A stretch of DNA of 64,000 nucleotides from Bacteroidota bacterium (GTDB taxonomy: Bacteria > Bacteroidota > Rhodothermia > Rhodothermales > Bin80), in contig JAPOTS010000047.1 in the NCBI GenBank assembly GCA_026709065.1, forward strand, positions 1 to 64,000. The letters run 5' to 3'. Below are positions 56,692 through 64,000 of this stretch, piece by piece. The translations under genes and the position numbers were made by a program. Numbering within the stretch: the first letter of the stretch is position 1; the number at the start of each line of letters is the position of its first letter. Under the pieces are notes generated by a model. It made no database searches. It was not told the DNA's origin and was given only the letters and a program-made list of their open reading frames with translations.

Positions 56692-58215
56692 ATGATGACT
56701 CCCCGTATAATTTTCCTACTCGCCTTCTTAGTTACTCTGAGTATTCGCTTAGATGTGTATGCTCAGGGAGCCGAAACCCCCTCTGATACAACTCAACAGT
56801 TAGAAGACCCTTCTGATGCCACGGTGGAAGAGTCACATGACTCCGATCAGGGCAATTATAATGAAGGTCATGGAGGCTATGAAAAAACTCTTCCGCCATT
56901 GTGGTTGGTTATACCATTTATCCTACTTCTGGTCATGATTGCCACGGGGCCGCTATTTTATCATGCCCACTGGCATCATCATTATCCAAAATATGCGGTG
57001 GTTTTAGGATTGTTTGTGACCCTCTACTATCTGATTGTTCTTCAGGATGGGATTTCAATGCTCCATGCTCTTCAGGAGTATCTCTCCTTTATTGCATTGG
57101 TTGCATCTCTGTTTATTGCAGCGAGCGGGATATTTTTGAAAGTGAATGCAAGAGGAACTCCCCTTGTTAATGTTTCAATTCTATCCTTAGGGGCGGTCAT
57201 TGCAAATCTGATCGCAACGACTGGCGCAGCCATGCTATTTATTCGCCCCTATATGCGTTTGAATAAAGGAAGATTAAAGGCTTATCATATTGTGTTCTTT
57301 ATTTTCATTGTTGCTAATGTGGGCGGTGCCATGACACCAATTGGAGACCCACCCCTCTTTCTAGGATTCCTTCGGGGTGTCCCATTTTTTTGGACTGCTG
57401 CAAATCTGTGGTATGTCTGGGCTCCAACGCTCCTTGTGTTATTGGTTATTTTTTATCTGATTGACTCTCGAAATAAAGCTCAGTCTACTACTGACATTTC
57501 TTCTGGCAAAACCATTGAGATTCAGGGTAATCGTAGTTTTATCTTTGTTGTGATCATTGTTATCTCTGTATTTATTGATCCTAATGTCATTAAGACATTA
57601 AAGGGCACTCCCTTGGACTTAGTCGGAACTTACCATCTCCCATTTGGCATTCGGGAAATCATCATGTTCTCCATGTGTTTCCTTGCATTCAAGTTTTGCG
57701 ATAAAGAGGCATTGAAAAAGAACGAGTTCACATTTGAGCCTATTCGGGAGGTTGGCTGGCTATTTTTGGGGATCTTTGCGTGTATGGTGCCTGCCTTAGC
57801 ATTGATCTCAAATTTTGCTTCTGAGAATGCGTCTGGGTTGAATGCAACAACCTTCTATTGGGGGACTGGTATTTTGTCTGGGTTCTTAGATAATGCTCCG
57901 ACCTATCTTAATTTCCTTGCAGCGGCGATGGGGAAATTCAATTTAGATATCAATGTAGCCTCACAGGTTACCGAGTTTGCCTTGGATAAAGAGAATACGT
58001 ATTTATATCTATCAGCAATTTCTGTTGCTGCGGTGTTCTTTGGGGCGATGACCTATATTGGCAATGCTCCCAATTTCATGGTGAAAGCCATTGCCGAATC
58101 CAACGGTGCGGATGTTCCATCGTTTATTGGTTATCTTGTCAAGTATGGATTAACCATTTTGTTACCAGTTTACGCGGTGGTCTGGCTCCTCCGTTATAGT
58201 GGCTGGGTATTTTAA
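56692..58215 (+). CDS. nhaD: NhaD-type sodium/proton antiporter inside the complex I cluster
   Basis: 507-residue transporter with an N-terminal leader (IIFLLAFLVTLSIRLDVYAQ), a short acidic His-containing periplasmic segment (ESHDSDQGNYNEGHGGYEKT) and then about 12 helices. The NhaD/ion-transporter hallmarks MTPIGDPPLFLGFLRGVPFF and GILSGFLDNAPTYLNFLAA are intact, plus the final MTYIGNAPNFMVKAIAE. It should exchange sodium for protons. It is encoded between nuoM and pcd-nuoN, a position described for Rhodothermus marinus. It may link complex I activity to sodium handling or pH balance. Confidence 0.92.
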   Translation: MMTPRIIFLLAFLVTLSIRLDVYAQGAETPSDTTQQLEDPSDATVEESHDSDQGNYNEGHGGYEKTLPPLWLVIPFILLLVMIATGPLFYHAHWHHHYPKYAVVLGLFVTLYYLIVLQDGISMLHALQEYLSFIALVASLFIAASGIFLKVNARGTPLVNVSILSLGAVIANLIATTGAAMLFIRPYMRLNKGRLKAYHIVFFIFIVANVGGAMTPIGDPPLFLGFLRGVPFFWTAANLWYVWAPTLLVLLVIFYLIDSRNKAQSTTDISSGKTIEIQGNRSFIFVVIIVISVFIDPNVIKTLKGTPLDLVGTYHLPFGIREIIMFSMCFLAFKFCDKEALKKNEFTFEPIREVGWLFLGIFACMVPALALISNFASENASGLNATTFYWGTGILSGFLDNAPTYLNFLAAAMGKFNLDINVASQVTEFALDKENTYLYLSAISVAAVFFGAMTYIGNAPNFMVKAIAESNGADVPSFIGYLVKYGLTILLPVYAVVWLLRYSGWVF

Positions 58216-58246
58216 CAACAACAATCATTTCAAAAATTTTGAATCA

Positions 58247-58537
58247 ATGAGTCAAGTACCACTCGATAGAGACGAACTTAACAACGCGATAGCTCTTCTC
58301 CGTAATTGGAAACATAAAAATGATCGTTTGATGAAGACCTTCAAGTTTGATGATTTTCGTGAGGCGATTGCATTTATCGTGCACATTTCATTTTATGCCG
58401 AAAGTATTGACCATCATCCAATTCTCATCAATGTTTATAATTCAGTCAGTGTTGAGCTCACCACTCATAGTGCAGGGAATAAGGTGACCTCGCTAGATGT
58501 TGTGCTGGCAAATGCCATCGATAAAGTCGCTTCTTAA
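58247..58537 (+). CDS. Pterin-4a-carbinolamine dehydratase
   Basis: A 96-residue dehydratase that regenerates tetrahydropterin cofactors. The start at 58247 (MSQVPLDRDELNNAIALLRN) removes an upstream extension that would overlap nhaD. The family core is complete: FKFDDFREAIAFIVHISFYA then ESIDHHPILINVYNSV, where the two His residues plus the later His (LTTHSAG) line the active site. Its position inside the complex I cluster matches the pcd homologue seen with nuo genes in Rhodothermus marinus. Its reason for being there is unknown. Confidence 0.9.
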   Translation: MSQVPLDRDELNNAIALLRNWKHKNDRLMKTFKFDDFREAIAFIVHISFYAESIDHHPILINVYNSVSVELTTHSAGNKVTSLDVVLANAIDKVAS

Positions 58538-58551
58538 GGGTCAATCGTTTA

Positions 58552-60027
58552 ATGGAGATTTCAGGGGCGTTTGATTCAATTTGGTTGGACTTAACCGGGG
58601 GGGCATCCATTCTATGGCTGTCGTTGGTGGGAATCATCGTTTTAGTTTGGGATATTTTCCGTAACAATGCTCCTCCCATTCCATGGGTATCCGCGATTGC
58701 AGTGCTCATCGCTCTTGCATATGAGTTAACGAAGGTCATTGAACCCACTTCGACTGCGTTTTTCTCCCTCATCCAGACTGGAGGCGTGGCATCCTTTATT
58801 AGTGTGATCATTTTATTTAGTGCTCTTGGTTCGATTCTTTTATGTGCTCCTTATCTTAAGGGTATCGGCCGAAGCTATGGCGAGATCTACGCATTGATGT
58901 TATTCGCTACTAGTGGAATGATCCTCTTAGGAACGGCCAATAACATGGTAACCGTCTTTGTTGGTCTTGAGACGATGTCCATAGCACTGTATATCCTCAC
59001 GGGGGTCGTGCGCAGTGATGAGGGGGCCTTGGAAAGTGCGCTTAAGTATTTTTTATTGGGCGCATTTGCCACTGGATTTTTCCTCTATGGCATTGCCCTC
59101 ATCTATGGTGCGACTGAAACCATGTATTTTTCGGGGCTTGCGGCGGGTTACTCAGTCACTGATTTACGTCCTTTGTTCTGGGTTGGTGTTGCATTGTTCT
59201 TGGTCGGATTTATGTTTAAGGTTGGGGCAGTCCCGTTTCATATGTGGACTCCTGATGTCTATCAAGGAGCACCAACCCCATTAACTGGATTCATGGCGAC
59301 GGCCTCTAAAGCTGCCGCATTTGCTGCATTGATTCTTGTGCTGTATCATGGAATAGGTGCGTTGGAGCTCGGAGGTGCTGACTGGCAGCTAGCTATTGCA
59401 ATCATCGCACTTCTCACGGTTGTTATTGGCAATATACTTGCATTAACACAGGATAATGTGAAGCGGATGTTAGCGTATTCCTCTATTGCCCATGCGGGAT
59501 ATGTATTAATTGCGCTGGTTGCTGGAACGAACGAAGCATATGCAGGGGCCGTGTATTATCTATTGATATATGCATTGATGAATATCGGTGCCTTCGGTGC
59601 GATTTCATTATTAGAATGGGATGGTAAAGAAGGTCGGAGTCAAACGCTAGATTCCCTTTCAGGAATTGGATTCAAGAGGCCGTTGATTGGTATTACGATG
59701 GCAATATTCATGTTTAGTTTAACAGGATTTCCACCGCTTGGAGGTTTTTTTGGGAAGCTTGCGGTATTTGCACCAGCGGTCAATGCTGGGTTCACATGGC
59801 TCGCTCTTGTTGGGATTGCTGCAAGTGTTTTTTCAGGATACTATTATTTGAGAGTGTTGTATGTCTTTTGGATGAAACCAGCCTCTGAAGCTGATCCAAT
59901 TGTTCAATCCAGCTCCTTTCCAATTCCAAGGTCGTCATCAATTGTACTGGTGACATGTGCCATTTTATTATTAGGAATTGGATTAATTCCTGGGGTTAGG
60001 GATCTGACGCTATCATTTTTCATTTAG
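58552..60027 (+). CDS. nuoN: NADH-quinone oxidoreductase subunit N
   Basis: 491-residue antiporter-like membrane subunit closing the cluster. The transmembrane Glu lies in TVFVGLETMSIALYILTGVV, the conserved Lys in FMFKVGAVPFHMWTPDVYQG, and the second antiporter segment is TQDNVKRMLAYSSIAHAGYV. The normal ending GLIPGVRDLTLSFFI is present. It starts 14 bp after the pterin dehydratase stop. The membrane subunits J, K, L, M and N of complex I are thus all here. A, B, C-D, E, F, G, H and I must lie outside the window. Confidence 0.96.
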   Translation: MEISGAFDSIWLDLTGGASILWLSLVGIIVLVWDIFRNNAPPIPWVSAIAVLIALAYELTKVIEPTSTAFFSLIQTGGVASFISVIILFSALGSILLCAPYLKGIGRSYGEIYALMLFATSGMILLGTANNMVTVFVGLETMSIALYILTGVVRSDEGALESALKYFLLGAFATGFFLYGIALIYGATETMYFSGLAAGYSVTDLRPLFWVGVALFLVGFMFKVGAVPFHMWTPDVYQGAPTPLTGFMATASKAAAFAALILVLYHGIGALELGGADWQLAIAIIALLTVVIGNILALTQDNVKRMLAYSSIAHAGYVLIALVAGTNEAYAGAVYYLLIYALMNIGAFGAISLLEWDGKEGRSQTLDSLSGIGFKRPLIGITMAIFMFSLTGFPPLGGFFGKLAVFAPAVNAGFTWLALVGIAASVFSGYYYLRVLYVFWMKPASEADPIVQSSSFPIPRSSSIVLVTCAILLLGIGLIPGVRDLTLSFFI

Positions 60028-60050
60028 AGCCTGATACCAAGTAGGAAGTA

Positions 60051-60587
60051 ATGCGGTCATTGATTCAGGAACTACTCCCTCACGCTCCGAAAATTGGTTT
60101 ATTTGTCGCTCCCGAGATCCCTTCAAAACGCTTAAAAGGTGCGACTCGGGACTATGCAAAAGAGATTCACCAAGAGGATATTATCGCGCTTTATGATGGA
60201 ACGTTTTTAGGTAATGGAAGAGATGGAGCGATCTTTTTAGATGACAGATTTGTATTCCAGAACTCAGACCTTGAACCATCTCAGACAGTTAATTATCGAG
60301 ATATTGTTTTTGTTGAGGCGTATCAATCCAGAATTCGAGGCTCACATATTGAGATAGAAGTCAATCGAGGGCGAGCAACATTTTCTGTAAGACTTGATCT
60401 CTCCAAGCATCCCAAGAGCATGCAGTACATTGAAAAATTGCTTCATCAAGTGATGTTAGCACCTGAGACCACTGAATCTATTCAAACAGATTGGGATGCG
60501 GTGTCTGATGCACTTGACAATCTTCGTTCTAAAGGCTTGCTTACCGAATCAGATTTTCAACGCCTATTAAACCTGCGTTCAAGATAG
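60051..60587 (+). CDS. Hypothetical protein with PH-like and SHOCT-like parts
   Basis: A 178-residue cytosolic protein with no leader. The middle (about 45-135) has beta-strand-rich sequence with a basic, PH-domain-like look (GDGAIFLDDRFVFQ-type strands; VNYRDIVFVEAYQSRIRGSH). The C-terminus ends in a short helix pair, ALDNLRSKGLLTESDFQRLL, like a SHOCT motif that often mediates oligomerisation. It begins 23 bp after nuoN with AGGAAG before the ATG. I do not recognise a named family. It may be co-transcribed with the complex I genes. Confidence 0.6.
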   Translation: MRSLIQELLPHAPKIGLFVAPEIPSKRLKGATRDYAKEIHQEDIIALYDGTFLGNGRDGAIFLDDRFVFQNSDLEPSQTVNYRDIVFVEAYQSRIRGSHIEIEVNRGRATFSVRLDLSKHPKSMQYIEKLLHQVMLAPETTESIQTDWDAVSDALDNLRSKGLLTESDFQRLLNLRSR

Positions 60588-60659
60588 ATCAAATTCGTGT
60601 GCTATCTGAACACATTTCTTTGATTATCGTAACAACTCCAAACTAACAACTTCATTCTT

Positions 60660-61274
60660 ATGTCATTTGAACTTCCTTCACTACCCTACACTCACGCTGC
60701 ATTAGAACCTTATATTGATGCGAGAACTATGGAAATACACCATGGAAAGCATCACCAAGCGTATACAACAAATTTGAACAATGCTTTGAAAGATCACCCA
60801 TTGATCCAGAGCCAATCCATTGAGGACATTCTCAGAGGGTTTGACAATCTCCCAGCCGAAATTAAAGGTGCTGTGCGTAACAACGGCGGCGGATTTGCGA
60901 ATCACAATCTTTTCTGGACAGTGCTGAGCCCCACAGGTGGAGGAACCCCATCGGGTGCCCTTGCGTCTGCGATCAATGACACATTTGGTTCTTTTGATGA
61001 CTTCAAATCAAAATTTTCAACCGCGGCAGCAACGCAATTTGGAAGTGGCTGGTCTTGGTTCGTCGTTGATGGAAGTGGAGCATTAGATGTGTATTCAACA
61101 CCAAATCAGGATAGCCCATATATGCAGGGCCATGTTCCTATTTTAGGTCTGGATGTTTGGGAGCATGCCTACTATCTAAACTATCAGAATCGTCGGCCTG
61201 ATTATGTTTCTGCCTTTTGGAATGTCGTCAACTGGGCGCAGGTTGCTGAGAATTTTGCCGCTGCAACAAATTAA
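60660..61274 (+). CDS. Superoxide dismutase (Fe/Mn type)
   Basis: It converts superoxide to oxygen and peroxide in the cytoplasm (204 residues, no leader). Metal ligands are His27 in [12 protein letters not shown], the His in [11 protein letters not shown] (about residue 81), and Asp and His in [20 protein letters not shown] (about 165-169). The residues around the second ligand ([13 protein letters not shown]) do not clearly decide Fe versus Mn. It opens normally with [19 protein letters not shown]. It is separated by 72 bp from the preceding gene. Confidence 0.96.
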   Translation: MSFELPSLPYTHAALEPYIDARTMEIHHGKHHQAYTTNLNNALKDHPLIQSQSIEDILRGFDNLPAEIKGAVRNNGGGFANHNLFWTVLSPTGGGTPSGALASAINDTFGSFDDFKSKFSTAAATQFGSGWSWFVVDGSGALDVYSTPNQDSPYMQGHVPILGLDVWEHAYYLNYQNRRPDYVSAFWNVVNWAQVAENFAAATN

Positions 61275-61489
61275 TCACTTCGAGAAGTACGGCGAGGAGG
61301 TTAATGGCTCTGTGATTTAATCTTTTGGGGTGAACATGCTCATCGTCTTGAGGATCAAAGCGAATCATGCAGGATTCTGATTCAAGAGCAGATTTTCAGC
61401 GCACTGGGTTCAATCTGAGTCACCTTGGAGTTTGATCTTACGCCAATTATTTTTGGTGTTTCAATTTTATTGATCATTCACGATAATCA

Positions 61490-62239
61490 ATGAATATTGC
61501 TGTTTGTGTGAAGCAGACCGCGGATACTGAATCAATACCTAAGTTAAGTTCGGATCAATCTCATGTCAGTGATGAGGGTATTGTGTGGATCATTAATCCT
61601 CACGATGAATCTGCGATTGAAATTGCCATTCGGCTAAGAGATCAATGTAATGGCTCGGTCACATTGTTTTCCATCGGTCCGGAGCGAGTGGAATCTGCAC
61701 TGAGACAGGGTTTATCAATGGGAGCAGATGAAGCGGTTCATCTTCTAACTGATGCCATGCCCATAGACCAAAAAATCATTGCAGAACTACTTGCTCGTAG
61801 GCTAAAATCTCAAAATATTGACGTAATTATCACAGGCGAAGTAGCAATTGATGGAGGAGGTGCTCAGGTCCCACAGAGATTAGCAAAATTACTTCATTGG
61901 TCATGTGTCACTGCCGTAGAGGAGTTACACATTGAAGCTACATCTTTTACAGCACGACAACCTGTAGAACAAGGAGATAAAATCCATGAAGGTCAACTAC
62001 CAGCAGTGATTGGAATAAATCGTAGAATTATGGAGCCTCGCTATCCGTCTTTTAAAGGGATCATGAAGGCAAAGCGAAAGGAGATTGTCAAAGAGTCAGT
62101 GGAATTAGAGTCACCTTCATATTCCATTGAATCATTGAGGTTGTCAGCTCCGAGATCAGAGGGCAAGGTTGTCACCTATCAACAAGGGGTTGTTGATAAA
62201 ACGATCAAGTTTCTTCAAGAAAAGACCAGTGTAATTTGA
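61490..62239 (+). CDS. etfB: Electron transfer flavoprotein beta subunit
   Basis: 249-residue adenine nucleotide-binding half of the electron transfer flavoprotein, which collects electrons from acyl-CoA and related dehydrogenases. It starts MNIAVCVKQTADTES; conserved parts are IINPHDESAIEIAIRLRD, IITGEVAIDGGGAQVPQRLA (the AMP-site motif) and GINRRIMEPRYPSFKGIMKA (the docking-loop/recognition segment for partner dehydrogenases). Its stop overlaps the etfA start by one base (TGATG), so the pair is translated together. Confidence 0.95.
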   Translation: MNIAVCVKQTADTESIPKLSSDQSHVSDEGIVWIINPHDESAIEIAIRLRDQCNGSVTLFSIGPERVESALRQGLSMGADEAVHLLTDAMPIDQKIIAELLARRLKSQNIDVIITGEVAIDGGGAQVPQRLAKLLHWSCVTAVEELHIEATSFTARQPVEQGDKIHEGQLPAVIGINRRIMEPRYPSFKGIMKAKRKEIVKESVELESPSYSIESLRLSAPRSEGKVVTYQQGVVDKTIKFLQEKTSVI

Positions 62240-63198
62240 TGTTTGAAATAACCGTCGTTGGTGAATCACAGGGTTCTGAGTTAGTCTCATCAACCTTGGA
62301 AGCATGTCACGTAGCCTCAAAACTATCAAATGCATTGGGAGTCAATTGGCGTATTATCGTCGATGAAGATGCGGCAAATTCTGCGATTAATTATGGATCC
62401 GAAGTGATTTCATATTCGATTGGCGAAGAGCATAAACAGTCACCAGATGTTATTGCTTCCACTGTAACAGAGATTTTGGAACCAACCAAGGTGATTGTCA
62501 TGGCAGCGACCTCCACAGGTAAAGATCTCATGGGGCGTATCGCACAATTACTTTCTGCCCCACTTGCTCAGGATTGTATAGGATTTGAGATAGATTCAGG
62601 TGATGTTTTATTTAAGCGTGAATTGTATGGAGGCAAGGTTCTAGCGAATGTCAAATTATCAGGGAGTCCAATCTTAGCTAGTTTTCGTCCTCGCTCTTTT
62701 ACTCCAATTGATCGCTTGGATACCCCCGCTGTTGCTCAACTTCATAGTATTGATATATTGTTGTCAGAGCCAACGGTGATCTTGAAACCGAGATCACAGA
62801 AAGAGAATCTTGATGTCACAGAGGCATCAATCGTGGTCAGTGGTGGTAGAGGATTACAGGGGCCAGAAAATTGGACTATCCTTGAAGAGCTTACCGATGC
62901 ACTTGGGCCGACTGCTACGTTGGCCTGCTCACGTCCAGTCAGTGATGAGGGATGGCGGCCACATAATGAACATGTTGGTCAGACTGGACGCTCAATCTCA
63001 CCCGATCTATATATTGCTGTTGGAATTTCGGGGGCAACTCAACATATCGCTGGAATTTCTGGGTCAAAGTTTATTTTAGCGATAAATAAGGATCCAGATG
63101 CCCCCATTTTTCGGGTTGCGGACTATGGGATTGTTGGGGATTTATTTCAGATCGTACCTGAACTGACTTCAGCAATTCGAAATGCCCATACGATCTGA
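62239..63198 (+). CDS. etfA: Electron transfer flavoprotein alpha subunit
   Basis: 319-residue FAD-binding half of the flavoprotein. The N-terminal domain (1-185) pairs with EtfB. The C-terminal FAD domain has VSGGRGLQGPENW, CSRPVSDEGWRPHNEHVGQT (FAD and Arg contact), GISGATQHIAGISGSKFILA and NKDPDAPIFRVADYGIVGD. The order and length are complete. The ATG at 62239 overlaps the etfB stop. No ETF-quinone oxidoreductase gene is seen in the window. Confidence 0.95.
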   Translation: MFEITVVGESQGSELVSSTLEACHVASKLSNALGVNWRIIVDEDAANSAINYGSEVISYSIGEEHKQSPDVIASTVTEILEPTKVIVMAATSTGKDLMGRIAQLLSAPLAQDCIGFEIDSGDVLFKRELYGGKVLANVKLSGSPILASFRPRSFTPIDRLDTPAVAQLHSIDILLSEPTVILKPRSQKENLDVTEASIVVSGGRGLQGPENWTILEELTDALGPTATLACSRPVSDEGWRPHNEHVGQTGRSISPDLYIAVGISGATQHIAGISGSKFILAINKDPDAPIFRVADYGIVGDLFQIVPELTSAIRNAHTI

Positions 63199-63649
63199 TC
63201 ACATGTGATCTAAATATACTGATTAAATGTTAGTCCGAATTAGCTTAATCTCTAACTGCGATCAAACAGAACATTAGCTCCTCTTTATTTTCCTCATTAT
63301 TAATACATGAGTCACACATGCATCTGAGTAATTTATGAGTAGAACTTAACTTTCATGGCCAGTTACCAATGAGTCCAACCAGTTAATTGATGTTGAATTG
63401 TTCACCAAGATTTTTATAAAGCTATGGCATACAATAGTTTTTCACATTCTAGAATTGGGAGATATGGTTTCCCTTAGGCACTGAATACAACAAAAAATGA
63501 GGTAAGGTGTAGTACATCTTCATACACAAGATTTGTTTCAATATATCCTATCGTTATTGATATCCATTATGAGAATTACATGCGAACCAACTTGATCAGA
63601 AGCACCCATAACTTGTAGAATACCCGAAGATCAATCATTTCAATTAGTC
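63199..63649. other. Intergenic region upstream of the FAD oxidoreductase
   Basis: About 450 bp of AT-rich sequence with no ORF of note. It must carry the promoter for the gene at 63,650, but no consensus is clear. No hairpin of terminator strength follows etfA. Confidence 0.4.
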
Positions 63650-64000
63650 ATGTTTTCAAGAAGAGAATTTATTCAAATTGCCAGTGGAGGACTTGTCGCA
63701 TTTCCCAGTTTTCTAAGGGAAACAGAGGTTGATGTGGCAATCATTGGCGGTGGGACTGGTGGATGCGCAGCTGCGTTATCCGCCCTTAGAATGAATAAAA
63801 CGGTCATCATGACCGAAGAGACCGATTGGATTGGAGGCCAGTTTACCCAACAGGGCGTGCCACCTGATGAACATCAATGGATTGAATCGCAAGGCGCGAC
63901 CCAAAGTTATTTAGAATTCCGTAACCAAATTCGGAATTACTATCGTTCATTGTATCCATTAAATCAACCAGATGAACCATTATTGAACCCTGGTACATGC
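63650..64000 (+). CDS. FAD-dependent oxidoreductase with Tat leader (cut by window end)
   Basis: The first 117 codons of a gene that runs past the window. The start MFSRREFIQIASGGLVAFPS carries a twin-arginine leader. It is followed by the FAD Rossmann motif EVDVAIIGGGTGGCAAALSA (residues about 26-45) and the family segment TEETDWIGGQFTQQGVPPDE, which is typical of FAD-dependent oxidoreductases of the PF12831 type. Substrate unknown. The leader matches those of the Gfo/Idh/MocA enzymes and the hydrolase in this window, a shared exported-enzyme style. Confidence 0.85.
   Translation, partial: MFSRREFIQIASGGLVAFPSFLRETEVDVAIIGGGTGGCAAALSALRMNKTVIMTEETDWIGGQFTQQGVPPDEHQWIESQGATQSYLEFRNQIRNYYRSLYPLNQPDEPLLNPGTC

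Noticed and set aside
1-64000. CRISPR arrays, rRNA and tRNA genes
   Set aside because: No regularly spaced repeats and no tRNA-like or rRNA-like stretches were noticed in the intergenic regions. Short tRNAs could still be missed by eye.

Overview
The window looks like a chromosome segment of a Rhodothermota (Rhodothermia-like) bacterium, in the wider Bacteroidota/Balneolota assemblage. Four signs point there: a complex I cluster ordered nuoJ-K-L-M-nhaD-pcd-nuoN, an arrangement with nhaD and pcd homologues known from Rhodothermus marinus; a PorQ-type protein of the type IX secretion system; a long SecA of about 1157 residues with a C-terminal zinc finger; and several proteins with twin-arginine-like leaders typical of marine members. 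The DNA is moderately AT-rich. I found no rRNA, tRNA or CRISPR array.

Layout. Positions 1-12,100 are an accessory, decaying region: an ISL3-type transposase remnant, a complete IS1634-family element (329-2286), an unknown two-gene pair (2916-3989), a large helical protein followed by a predicted PD-(D/E)xK-like nuclease (4167-7942, candidate defence pair), a beta-propeller protein beside a ruined paralogue, and frame-disrupted remnants of a secreted peptide, a DsbA-like protein and an AFVAMWF-motif protein. It ends at an intact tyrosine-recombinase-like gene whose catalytic residues are almost all substituted (12,100-13,011). Core genes follow: porQ, secA, recN and two phosphohexomutases (13.0-22.3 kb).

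From 22.5 to 33.4 kb lie a MerR regulator coupled to a VIT/VWA protein (with a perfect 12-bp inverted repeat before the regulator), a large haem-binding-domain protein, a dienelactone hydrolase, a DsbA-like protein and an M16 peptidase. From 33.8 to 38.0 kb, on the minus strand, is a self-contained chaperone operon: a membrane protein with a periplasmic domain and a cytosolic GrpE-like domain, a lidless Hsp70, and a TerB protein with a J-like end that lacks HPD. An ADP-ribosylglycohydrolase sits next to it. This operon and the helical-protein/nuclease pair are my best candidates for undescribed systems.

From 39.4 to 49.5 kb are two Tat-type Gfo/Idh/MocA oxidoreductases with a small lipoprotein, an AlbA_2/Schlafen-type ATP-binding protein, a Cys/Met-metabolism PLP enzyme, two paralogous ECF sigma factors flanking a DUF971 gene, and an Smr gene split by an amber codon. 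From 49.5 kb to the end are mdh, an exonuclease/GIY-YIG fusion, the nuo-nhaD-pcd cluster, superoxide dismutase, the electron-transfer flavoprotein genes etfB and etfA, and the start of an FAD-dependent oxidoreductase cut by the window edge.

Together the right half supports respiration: malate oxidation, complex I, a sodium/proton antiporter, electron transfer flavoprotein and superoxide detoxification. All identifications rest on motif recognition by eye; no database search was run.
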